A DNA stretch of 64,000 nt. Origin: JBBAGC01 sp964491265 (GTDB taxonomy: Bacteria > Spirochaetota > UBA4802 > UBA5550). This document shows, in pieces, positions 35,416-45,700 of this stretch. Within the stretch, counting starts at the first letter, position 1, and each line of letters opens with the position of its first letter. Both the position numbers and the translations under genes were made by a program. The stretch covers positions 62,001 to 126,000 of the forward strand of contig CAZBFP010000004.1 in the NCBI GenBank assembly GCA_964491265.1, in the 5' to 3' direction. The notes under the pieces are model-generated. The model made no database searches and was not told where the DNA came from. It saw only the letters and a program-made list of their open reading frames with translations.

Positions 35416-35683
35416 CCTCCAGATACTTTTTTGTTGCCTTACGGCTTGGAATAATTGTTTTCATAAACACTGTATCATCTGTTTCAACAAATGGAACCAG
35501 ATAAGCATAATTCTCAATATTTATTATATATATCTTCTGATCAGGGTACCTGTCACAATTAGGATGTCTGGCAATCGCAAGGAGATTACCATGTTCAATA
35601 TAATAAATTACATCTTCAAATGTAACTCCACGCTCTCTTTTTAAAAATTCGTTCTTTTCATTATTCCAGGTATGGTATTTCAT
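35399..35683 (-). CDS. BrnT-like toxin
   Basis: 94 residues from ATG at 35683 (MKYHTWNNEKNEFLKRERGV, then TFEDVIYYIEHG). The order W-x-x-E-K-N, G-V-T-F-E-D, YLVPFVETDD and a basic tail fits BrnT-type RelE-fold ribonuclease toxins. An in-frame ATG 9 codons upstream lies inside the promoter and was rejected as the start. The toxin-first order is that of brnTA. Family assignment is moderate. Confidence 0.78.
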   Translation of the reverse strand: MKYHTWNNEKNEFLKRERGVTFEDVIYYIEHGNLLAIARHPNCDRYPDQKIYIINIENYAYLVPFVETDDTVFMKTIIPSRKATKKYLEVENGD

Positions 35684-35689
35684 AGCTAA

Positions 35690-35718
35690 AATATAACACA
35701 ATGTGTGCATTTTGTCAA
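35690..35718 (-). promoter_or_regulatory. Promoter with palindromic operator of the BrnT/CopG-like unit
   Basis: On the minus strand TTGACA (35718-35713) and TATATT (35695-35690) are exactly 17 bp apart, and the spacer contains the perfect palindrome ACACATTGTGT (35706-35696). The toxin ATG is 6 bp past the -10 box, so the transcript would be leaderless or nearly so. The palindrome is a natural site for autorepression by the RHH antitoxin. Confidence 0.8.
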
Positions 35719-35827
35719 CAATAAAGGGGGGAAAATGGTTAAGCCGACTGAGGTATAAGGAAGTAATAAAATTTAACTATTTATGCTTAAATATTACCGA
35801 TATTTTTGTTAAGAAGAGATTTTAATT

Positions 35828-35855
35828 TTGACAAATTACTGACTGGATGTATTTT
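35828..35855 (+). promoter_or_regulatory. Probable promoter of the lipoprotein gene at 35862
   Basis: TTGACA (35828-35833) and TATTTT (35850-35855) with a 16-bp spacer, 6 bp before the ATG. It argues against the in-frame ATG at 35847, which lies inside the promoter. Confidence 0.6.
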
Positions 35856-35861
35856 ATTTAC

Positions 35862-36314
35862 ATGAAAAGGTTATTATTCATATTATCCCTGCTGATTATT
35901 GCTCTTGCGCCTGTGAGCTGTTTTTATATAGATGAAGCTGAAACAGTAGATCCTGGGGATGAGGCTTTTACAAATCCTACACCGCCAGTGGGGGGGGTAA
36001 CAAATCTAACTGTAACATCTATCAGTGCGCCCACAATAGCCAGTCCGGTAATTAAAATAACATTTAATATCCCTATAACACAAGCGTCGGTAACATATGG
36101 CACTACTATTATTGTTGAAGTTGAAGATGATCTTGGGAATCCCGTTGTAGGCCACTCATTAGCTCCGGTTAGTGATCCAACCAGTAGTTTAAACATCAAT
36201 CTTCCGGCACTTTTAACGGATTATGTTATAAGTGTAACTCTTGATAATATTGTGTCAGACGCTGACAGTGCTGTGATTCTTCCCTATACATTTAACCAAT
36301 GGACTATCCCATAA
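35862..36314 (+). CDS. Lipoprotein of unknown function with Ig-like character
   Basis: 150 residues from ATG 35862. The signal peptide ends in lipobox APVSC, followed by an acidic linker and a beta-rich domain (NLTVTSISAPTIASPVIKIT, FNIPITQASV) that resembles a bacterial Ig-like fold. It converges on the giant repeat-protein gene. No family recognised. Confidence 0.75.
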   Translation: MKRLLFILSLLIIALAPVSCFYIDEAETVDPGDEAFTNPTPPVGGVTNLTVTSISAPTIASPVIKITFNIPITQASVTYGTTIIVEVEDDLGNPVVGHSLAPVSDPTSSLNINLPALLTDYVISVTLDNIVSDADSAVILPYTFNQWTIP

Positions 36315-36345
36315 TTAACAGTTTTAAAAAACTCACAAAGCTTCA

Positions 36346-39300
36346 TTATTTCGCCATTACAACCTTTTCAAACTTATTAATTATTGTTTTCCCGTCAGAT
36401 ACACGCTTCGCCTTAATATGAACATAATAAAGACCAATACCAAGTTTTCGCCCTGCCTTGTTTGTACCGGCCCACCCCTGTTCACGTATATTCTGACCGT
36501 TTCTTCTAAGGGCATTATCGAGTAATGTTGCCACCGGCCTTCCTTTTATATCATAAACTGTTATTGTCACATATGCATCATCAGTTAAATAATATGCCGG
36601 ATATGCCCTGGGATTTTGTTTAGTAATCACATTATTCAGAATACGTGTCGGCCAGGGTGTTACTTTTGGAGGATCGATAACTGAAAATGTAAAACGGGTC
36701 GTATCCATATTCAAGTTAGGATCATAACCGTAATAAGAAGGTGTATCACCCTGCTTCACCTCAAGAATAAACTTGCACCCCTGACCAGGCGTTATAAGCG
36801 GATTCTCAGATGATATATGCCCTGCCCATTTATTCGGTGAAACCTTTCCAATTGGTATTCTAAAAAAACCATTAGCGGCAGGCGCTAAGTCATAAGAAGC
36901 AGAAATCTCATTTTCTGTATCAGGATGTAAATCAAATACATCGGGTGGAGCAAGAGCATCAAATCCCGCTGCAGTTACATTAGCAATAATTACATTAATT
37001 TCATCCGGCTGTGAAGCTCCGATAATATCGACCTCAAACCTTATAGAGGAATCATATAAAGGCCGTGCCAGATGATCTGTAGAATCAGTAATTAAAGCAG
37101 TATTATCATAAGCAGTTATACCGTCTGTTATTGCAACTTCCAGTCCATAAGCACCAGTTGTAACTGCATGAATTGGATCTCCGACAAGCCCCCCATGAGC
37201 TCTGTTCGCAGCAAGAGTTTCATTCCCGAATATATCAATTGCTGTTAAATAGTACTGATATTCGGTAATAGACTGAAGCCCTGTTATTGTATAAGTATCT
37301 GTTGCGATTACAGCCAGAGGACTAGTTGCCGGAGGATCGGTATTTGCATCAATCATACTCCAGTTTGCTGCTAATGCAGGCTTGTAGTATATGCGATAAG
37401 TGGAAAATTCAGGATCCGCTCCCAGTGGAGTCCAGTTTAGAGTAATTGTATCTACTGTTGATGTGGTACTTATCCATGGAGTAAACATCCCCGCACCAGC
37501 TCCTGGAGGATCAGCGTGATCCCAGATGATTGAAGGTGGTGTAGTATCCTGTATAATACGTCCAACAGCATTCTGACCGGTTCCACCCTCATAGCGGCCT
37601 CCGGCCCGTTCAATGATAGAACTAACCTGATATCCGCCAGATACATGTGTTTCATCATACTCAAGGGTTGTACCGGGTGGAACTTCACTTGCAACTGATG
37701 AAGGATTTTCAATTTCGACCCAGTTTGAAAGTGCAGCCCCTGCAGGAATTACAAGGTTAGTTGCTCTGACCCCACCACCATAATTATACGAAGCAACAAC
37801 ATCAACCGGTTGAGTCGTATTTACAGCAACGCCCTGATACTGCATTTGCACTTCAACCTGCATTTGTGTCCCGGCTGTGTAGATATTCCTGTGATAATCG
37901 GGCGGGTTACTTAATCCTCCTCCATTCTGGAATCTCACATCAACTACCTGGAATTTATCACAGATTAGTGTAAGCAATGGTGCTGGAGAAAGAATCACTA
38001 TTGTACTACCATCAATTTCCGTTCGCACTTTCCATTCATATCTTCCAATTCCGTCATTCGGTTGCAAATTGACTGCGAACCAGCCCGCAGGTACCGCAAA
38101 CGAGAAAGTACTGTTCTGATTAGTATCGTCAATACCAGCGAGAACATCTGTTGCCTCATATCCAGGCAATAAAATATCCCGATCAATATCAAACATCAGT
38201 TCAAGGTCTGCTGTGACATCTGTATTAAGCACAACATCAGCGCTGGTCGCACCTGCAATATTATAAACAATATTCCCTGTGACATTAAAAGGATCTGTCC
38301 ATGAATTTACATATCCATCCGCGGCTGATCCCCCCTGTGACATCAAAACCCTGACTGTCGAAGATATTCCATATGGTATATTAGTGGGTGTTGCATCTGG
38401 TATTAATGCTCCATCAAAAACTGTCCGAGCCGAAGCAGTAATATCTGCCGGACCAACGGTTTTTTCGTCTATATCCCAAGAAGGAGTATAAGTGAAAATT
38501 ACTCGAAAATTATTGTTATTTATACCTGTCACCTCGCAGTCAACTGTACCCGAAGTATCTCCTCCGCTTACATTCCCCGCAACAGATGCGATCAAACCAG
38601 TTGGATTTATATTAAGAACGACATCTCCGGCACCTGTAGGAATATTAACTGCAACATTAGTAACACAAGACCAGTTATGACCGTCGGCAGTTACATCTAC
38701 GGTAAACGTATAAGGTCTATTAGGAAGATAATAGTCATCTAATGTTGAAAGATTGGTTCTTGCCCCCAAAGCGAAGAGATTAACAGAATTAACACCTACA
38801 ACTACTATACCGTAAGTATGAGACAATGGCAGGGAACTGCCATCAGCTGTATCAAACACTGATCTGGCTGTTGAACTCAAATTATGCGAACCATTGGTTA
38901 TCTCGTAAACTGCCGCTGACGTTGAATAATGGAATGTAACAGTCATATCTGTTCCAGATGACCATGCACCAAAATCTGCTGTCACAGTTCCCGCACTTGT
39001 TGCGCTCCCACCTGTTACTGTACCAACAACACCCATCCCACCCCCGGCAGGAGGCACCACTGATAGCACTATATCTGAAGTAGTTGTAGGTATTGTTAGA
39101 GTCACTCCTGAAACACAGCTCCAGTTATGCCCCTTCGCATTCACGGTTACAACAAAATCATATGTATTGCCATCAGTATAATAATTGGCAGAGGGGGCGC
39201 CGTATGAATCTCCTGTTGCAGGTGTGGTCACCTCAACTGTATTAAGGCCCGTGTCACTCATCTCTATACCATATATATATGCATAATTCGCTGATGTGAC

Positions 39301-41326
39301 AGGCCCGCCTGTATCAAAGACGGATTCTGCCGTGGAATAAATATTATGGGATGCCCTATCTATTTCATAGACCGCAGCAGAAGTTGTATAATGGAATGTA
39401 ACAGTCATATCTGTACCAGATGACCATAAACCAAAATCTGCTGTTACTGTTCCCGCACTTGTTGCGCTCCCACCTGTTACTGCACCAACGACACCGCTAC
39501 CACCCCCTGAAGGAGGCACCACTGATAGTTCTATATTTGAAGTAGTTGTAGGTATTGTTAGAGTTACTTCTGAAACACAGTCCCAATGGTGACCATCTGC
39601 ATTCACTGTTACAACAAAATCATACGTAGTACTGTCAATATAATAATATCCCACAGGTACTGTACCATACGGATTACCAGCTGCTACCGTCGTAACAACT
39701 ACACTGTTAAGGCCTGTCGCCACTATACCATACGTATGAGAAAAGACCCCAGAAGTTACTGCCGCTCCGCCGAAGACTGACGTCGCTGTCGCTGTTATAT
39801 TATGCGCACCACTTGCTATCTCACTCACACTCGTCGATGGAGTGTAGCTTATCGTTACTGTTCCTCCATTTGCCCAGGCACTGGTGCTGCACGTCACAAC
39901 AGCTCCGGCAATGTCGCTATCACCCCCGCTCACTGTTCCCGTACCCAGGGCAGGATTCACTGACAATATTATATCCGGCGCACTCGTCAATGTCAGAGTC
40001 ACATCCGTTACACAGCTCCAGTTATGACCATCCGCAGCAACTGTAACCGTAAAATCATATGGAGACCCTGCTCCTCCATTTATGTAATAATTCGCTGCCG
40101 GACTGCCATACGCCGTACCATTCTCAGCTCCGGTTACTACTACTCCGCCGGGATTTATGCCTATATGAACTATACCGTAATCACGCGCCAAACCTGCCGA
40201 AGGTACTGCTGCTGCATCAAATACCGACTTCGCTGATCCTGACAATTGGAAAGTAGCAGCTGTATGAGCTGTCTCTGTTACTGCTGCTGTCGGAGTATAT
40301 GTAAATGTACCCCTGAAATTAGCACCTACTACATTTGACACTGCAAATGTCGCTGAACCCGCTGCATCTCCTCCAACTGTAACTACTCCAGGGATACTGG
40401 GATCTACTGAAAAGGTTATCGGTGCAGTTCCCGGTATCTCAAATGTAACCTCTTCCACACATTCAACCCCATGACCATCCGCTGTTACATCAACTACAAA
40501 ATTATATGCTGTACCTGTCTTATAATAAAAAAATCCGCTGGCAGCAGGATACTCTGTACCCGGAGATGTTAAACCGGCATTCACTACTACTCCTCCGGGA
40601 TTTATGCCTATATGAACTATACCGTAATCACGCGCCAAACCTGCCGAAGNNNNNNNNNNNNNNNNNNNNNNNNNNNNNNNNNNNNNNNNNNNNNNNNNNN
40701 NNNNNNNNNNNNNNNNNNNNNNNNNNNNNNNNNNNNNNNNNNNNNNNNNTTAAACCGGCATTCACTACTACTCCTCCGGGATTTATGCCTATATGAACTA
40801 TACCATAATCAGGATTAGCTGTATCTATTCCGCTATCTGTTGTTGTAGTGACTTCAGCAGAAATAGTCTGTGCTCCCCATGCTGTTTCCGGGACAGCAGA
40901 AGTAGGAGTATACTCAAAAGTAATTGTAAAATTCCCAACATTATCCGCATCAAAACTATAGTCAATAGTTTCTGCAGTCCCACCTGAATCATTTATTGAA
41001 TCGGTACTTGGCGCGACTGTCACTGGGTCTGTAGGATTAAATGAAAATACCAAATCCCCGCCATTTCTGGAAATTCTCAATGTAATGTCATCTATTGTTG
41101 ACCAATCAGCACTTTCACCTGTTGTCGTAATATTAACAGTAAAAGTATAAGTGTTACCGGTTTTATAATAAAAATGTCCGCTTCCGACTGGATATTCTGT
41201 ACCCGCATCTGGAGTCAATGTCACTGAATCAACAGTAGCCCTCGCTTCACCGGCAAAAAACATCCCCGCCATCAGAAAGAGGACACAAAAAAACACCCTT
41301 ATATTTTTAACCACTCTTATCATCAA
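36346..41326 (-). CDS. Giant secreted repeat protein with FN3 and FlgD-type C-terminal domains (interrupted by assembly gap)
   Basis: A signal peptide (MMIRVVKNIRVFFCVLFLMA...ARA, cleavage about 30) starts the frame at 41326. At least five tandem units of about 140-150 residues follow, each opening YGI(V/E) and carrying a DGHxWxCV-type motif and a TSA(A/V)xE segment. Then come an Ig-like region, a fibronectin-III domain (VDTITLNWTPLGADPEFSTY...YQYYLTAIDIFGNE) and a C-terminal VTITVYDIKGRPVATLLDN...GIGLYYVHIKA domain like FlgD_ig/type-A sorting domains. Frames on the two sides of the 100-N gap differ, so real sequence is missing. A surface adhesin or appendage is likely. Confidence 0.82.
40650..40749. 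other. Scaffold gap (100 N)
   Basis: Exactly 100 undetermined bases. The 55 bp on each side (40569-40623 and 40750-40804) are identical, starting TTAAACCGGCATTCACTAC, so the assembler probably collapsed near-identical repeats of the giant gene. Confidence 0.97.
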
Positions 41327-41554
41327 CTCAACACAATCTCTTCCAGTTATAATTCCTTAAAAACAGTACTTTACTCAAAATTAGTATCTTCCAATCCAAT
41401 CAGAAAACAATCTTTTCTACAAAAAACAATTCTATTCCCTGATGAAAAAAGCATCCACCATAAATCACATTTTACATACAAAAAAGAATTCTCCAGTATA
41501 ATAAACGGAATAATTTTCATAAAAGTCAATTTAATTATTTAAAAATTGCTGATA

Positions 41555-41680
41555 AGAGGGTCAGAGCATACTTCTGACTATAGAGCAACTGGCTGCGATA
41601 AAAGGGGTCAGAGCATATTTTACCTGTGATTTAAGGATCTTCTTGGATTTAGCATAAATATATAAATATAGGGTCAGAGC
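41555..41680 (+). repeat. Compound repeat downstream of the flagellin-like gene (three GGGTCAGAGC words)
   Basis: Words at 41558, 41604 and 41671. The segment aligns with 42593-42709: the same three-word layout and shared text such as CATATTTTACCTGTGATTTA, ACTTCT and ATAGAGC. It makes up the useful part of the 375-bp gap 41327-41701; the rest is A-rich leader of the giant gene. Confidence 0.85.
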
Positions 41681-41701
41681 ACTCCCGAAAAACAAAAAAA
41701 A

Positions 41702-42517
41702 TCATGGCCGTTTCTGAAGAATCATCCCGGTATTAACCTTATAAAGTACCATATTTGATGAAAAGTCAGTAAACTCCGAAGCAAAATCTAGATCCCTGAC
41801 CCTGCTTTCACTCTGCTGAAGATTGAACATATAGTAGCTTTTCCCCTCTATCCGGAGCTTAAGGATATTTGAGTCCACACCGGCAACGCTTCTTTCGCGA
41901 ATAAGCCTGGTATGAATCTCATCAAGAAGCCCTATCTTTTCATGAGGAGATGATACAATATTAAAACCGGCAAGCCCCAGGTTTTCTGTTGTAAGATGAG
42001 GAATCACCAGTTTCCGGTTAAAGGATGAAAATTCAGCATTCATATTAATTTGACGAAGAAGCTGTTCAACCTCAGCCTGGAGCATCTCCCTGTCAGATGG
42101 ATGGAGTATACCGCTTGAAGCCTGCAGGGCAAGCCCCCTGATTCGACGGATTATTTCAATATTCTGCGCAATTGCAGACTCTTTATAGGCAAGATAATTT
42201 CGGAAATCCTCGGCATTCATTATTTCCCGCTTTAAAGCTGCAATGTGGGAACGCATTTTTTCAGAAACTGCAAGTCCTGAAGGGTCGTCTCCAGCCATAT
42301 TTATACGTTGTGCACTGCTGAGTTTTCGAATATTAGCGGAGATACTGCTGTAAATCCTGGAATTATGGCTCAATGTGTAGGATCCGGAAGGATTGCTGTA
42401 GATCATAATATTGGAATTATCCGGGATAAAGACATAAGATTGACCTGATTGACCCATTATCAGCTGAGATATAAAAAATAGCTGAAGAATTATTATTATA
42501 AAAATCGTTTTTTTCAT
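41702..42517 (-). CDS. Flagellin-domain (FlaB-like) protein with a Sec signal peptide
   Basis: 271 residues. Residues 1-22 (MKKTIFIIIILQLFFISQLI) are a signal peptide. From about residue 50 the flagellin N-terminal domain is plain: IRKLSSAQRINMAGDDPSGL then AVSEKMRSHIAAL, and later IEIIRRIRGLALQASSGI, EVEQLLRQINMNAEFSSFN, very like spirochaetal FlaB. The flagellin C-terminal coiled-coil domain is not recognisable. Flagellins normally lack Sec signals, so this copy may serve outside the filament. It is bracketed by two copies of the compound repeat. Confidence 0.85.
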   Translation of the reverse strand: MKKTIFIIIILQLFFISQLIMGQSGQSYVFIPDNSNIMIYSNPSGSYTLSHNSRIYSSISANIRKLSSAQRINMAGDDPSGLAVSEKMRSHIAALKREIMNAEDFRNYLAYKESAIAQNIEIIRRIRGLALQASSGILHPSDREMLQAEVEQLLRQINMNAEFSSFNRKLVIPHLTTENLGLAGFNIVSSPHEKIGLLDEIHTRLIRERSVAGVDSNILKLRIEGKSYYMFNLQQSESRVRDLDFASEFTDFSSNMVLYKVNTGMILQKRP

Positions 42518-42592
42518 AATATAAATATAGCTAAAAGGTCGGGTTTTTTCAAGTGTAGACAGGGGTCAGAGCATATTTCCTTAGAGCATCCG

Positions 42593-42709
42593 GGAGGGTC
42601 AGAGCACACTTCTCATAATAGAGCGCCTGTTTGCTGCAACCGGGGTCAGAGCATATTTTACCTGTGATTTAAAGATATATCTGATTCAGGATAACTGCGG
42701 GGTCAGAGC
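42593..42709 (+). repeat. Compound repeat upstream of the flagellin-like gene
   Basis: Words at 42596, 42642 and 42699, plus a fourth at 42562 just outside. Same order and flanking text as 41555-41680, in the same orientation, so the flagellin-like gene sits between direct repeats of about 120 bp. The segment fills the 216-bp gap to the P-loop/PglZ gene. Confidence 0.85.
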
Positions 42710-42733
42710 ATAAAGAAAATATAAAACAAAAAG

Positions 42734-45700
42734 TCATTTCCTTCTGCATTTAACAAAGGGCACCAGCCTTTCAGGAAAGCTGTTCCCCCCATGACTGTAG
42801 CGCGGTTCATTTTTAGCCGAGTATGAAGTATTTTCAACAAAACCGTGGTCAGCAGTAATACAGATAGTCCTTTGAATTGGCACCTCGCGGAGGAGGGGTA
42901 TAAAAATCTCCCTGCAGAATATCTCCATTTCCCTGGAAAGTGTTGCCAAATCCTGCTTTGTAGAATGTATCTTTTCATCAAGAATACCGATCCAGAGGAT
43001 TACCCCTGATTCGGAATTATTGCTGATTATGGAACGCACATCATTTTTTCTATAATCACGCTCTGCTGCTTTAATAAAGATCCACTCCCTGCTGTTAAAT
43101 TCAAAAACAAGCCCATTTTCAGGTATAATCCCGGGGAAAAGCTCGCTCCTGTAGGTAAGAGTGTCAGATGGCAGGGGTACGCAGTATAATTCCGGTGCGG
43201 AACATGTGATACCCTCACTGCTGAGAAAAGATACCATCTCAAGAAAAAGATCTATACGGAGAGAGTCAAAAACAATGAGAAGCGGTGATAATGTTTCAAT
43301 TTTAGGAATAATTGTACCGGGACTCATGCTTTTTTCATATAAAGGCAATATTTCTTTAAAATGCCCTTCAGCTTCAGTCATAACAGATTCCCGCAAAGAA
43401 TCACACTCCCCGGAAACCAGCTCCGCAAGTATATTGTTGTGAAATGCGATGCTTTTTAATTTTTCACCAGCAATAAGCGCACGCGCTGCTGCAATAAAAT
43501 AAGCAGCAGGGAATCCGCTTTTTTTTCCGCTTTCCCGATGATACTTTTTTTTACATTCAAGAAAAATTCTATACCGGTTTAAAAGCTCAATATGCGCCTC
43601 TCCCCCACTAAAGGGATAAATGGTCTCCGGCAGCAGTATCCTTTCATCCATTATAAAAGTTTCAATTATCAATGTCATTACAGTAGAAAGCCCGCCTGAA
43701 CGGCTAAAAAGCAGAAGGAGAGAATCTGTCCCAAGAGAATCAATATCCGCCCCCTTTAATACCTCATTGAGAAAACCTGGTTCAAAAATCACCTCCCAGT
43801 TTTTGACCCCTTCTATAAAACCGGTATAACGGTCAACAAGAAGGGTAAGTCCCTGTTCATCAAAATCAACAAAGAGCGATTTTGATATTATGTCTGCAGC
43901 ATTTATTCCTTCGATATTACGCAAAAGATAAAAAAGAACCAGTGCTCTGACCCTCAGTTCACCGCGGTTTGTACGCACACAGGGTTTCAGGTCATCTGCC
44001 AGAACAGGCGGTATTTCCAGAATAGTCTCTTCAGCAGATGGATTGGAAAGCTCAAATATTATATCCTCATCGCTGCCGCCGGGCATATCTGCAAGGAGCC
44101 ACTTTTCAAAAATCTTCATAAGCTCATGCTTTCTATAACGTCTCCCGTAAACTGCCCCGGTAAAATCCTCAAGATCCTTTTTCACTACTCGCAGAGTTCC
44201 TGAAAGGGCGCTATTAATAAGAGCTACGGCTTCACGTCCCGATGCCCGCAGGAGTGTGGCGTCATCAGTTCTGTCAGGATCGATACTGAGTATCCCTTTC
44301 AGGATCGCCCGCTCCTCCTGCTCCTGATCACCGCTCATTGATCCTGTATATGAAATAATTTTTCTTCTGTTCTCCTCATTCTGGAGAAGAGCAAAGTATT
44401 GCCTTATGCCATCTCTAATCATCGCGGAAAGATATTCAGCATTATATTTTGAAGAGGGCTGAGAAAGCCTGCACTCACAAAAGGGCCTCCTTTTCAACTC
44501 CTGTAAAACCTGCCGTCTGCACACTGAAGCTGCAGCGGAATTAATAATTTCATCAACCCTTATAAGATCAGACTCAACAGAGATAATTTCTATTCGGGAT
44601 AGATTATACAGTACACGGTAGGGAACTGTCTGTTTAATAGCTTCAAGCTCGAAAAAATTTGATGCTGATTGTATTTTTTTATGCTCATCTGCGTACCGGT
44701 CAGCATACTCCTCCTGAAAAGCCGCAAATCGGGATATAAACTCTTCAATATTATTTTTAATTATATGCTCTTCAATATTTTTCATATCATCAAGCAGATT
44801 CAGATATTTATCCTTCAGCCCTTCAAAAGGCATCACGGCTGAAGAAGAAAGATAATCATAAATAAAAATTATCCGGTCAAGGTTAAGATTTCTAAAACTC
44901 ATATACCTTTCATAAAGCTCAAAATAAAAAGACATATCGGGAAAATCGACAAGAAATTCCAGCAGGTACTGAAGCCCGTCTCTGGAATTTTTGCTCACAA
45001 ATATATGCCCCATGAACTGATTTATAATCTCAACAGATTTTTCTATTTTATCAAGGGGATGATTTCTGAAAACCGGATATCCTTTAAGATTCTTCAACTC
45101 GGCGAGTATCCTGGCCGCATCCTGCTCCTTTTCTCTTTTAAATGAAACAAGATCATCCCATACTTTATTCTGTATCTGAAGATGGATCTTCTTTGCGGTA
45201 AGCCCTTCAGCAAATGGCCCCAGGAGTTCGAACCTTTCCAGAAATAGAGGCGACAATTCATCCCCTGTTCTTATGGAATCGCACATCTGCAGAGCCCTCA
45301 AATCAAGCGATTGCCCCTTTAAGGCTCTGCCGCCCCTCTCAAGGGTTACAAAGCCTGTCTGATGAAGGATGAAAAGATAAAGGCTGAAAAGGTCACGCTT
45401 TATCCCCCATGGCCCTTTCCTGAAATAATTATAAATTTTTTCAAAAGAGCCGCCATTTTCTCTCACATAAGAAATAATTTCACGGATAAAGCTATTAACA
45501 GAAGGATCGGGGGCTATTTGGTACTGGTTTGAAGTTTTAAGGATGATACCTTTATAAGGAAAAAGGGCATCAATGGTATTCTTAAGCGCCTTACTCCCTT
45601 CGAAATTAAAATCAATAATATCCTTTACAGCAAAAAGCTTAATTATCTGGTTAAAAGTCTCGCGAGATGTTATATCAACACCCGGAGCAATTTTTGAATG

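Noticed and set aside
40506..40818. Plus-strand ORFs running through the N gap
   Set aside because: They are antisense to the giant repeat gene and consist largely of undetermined codons.
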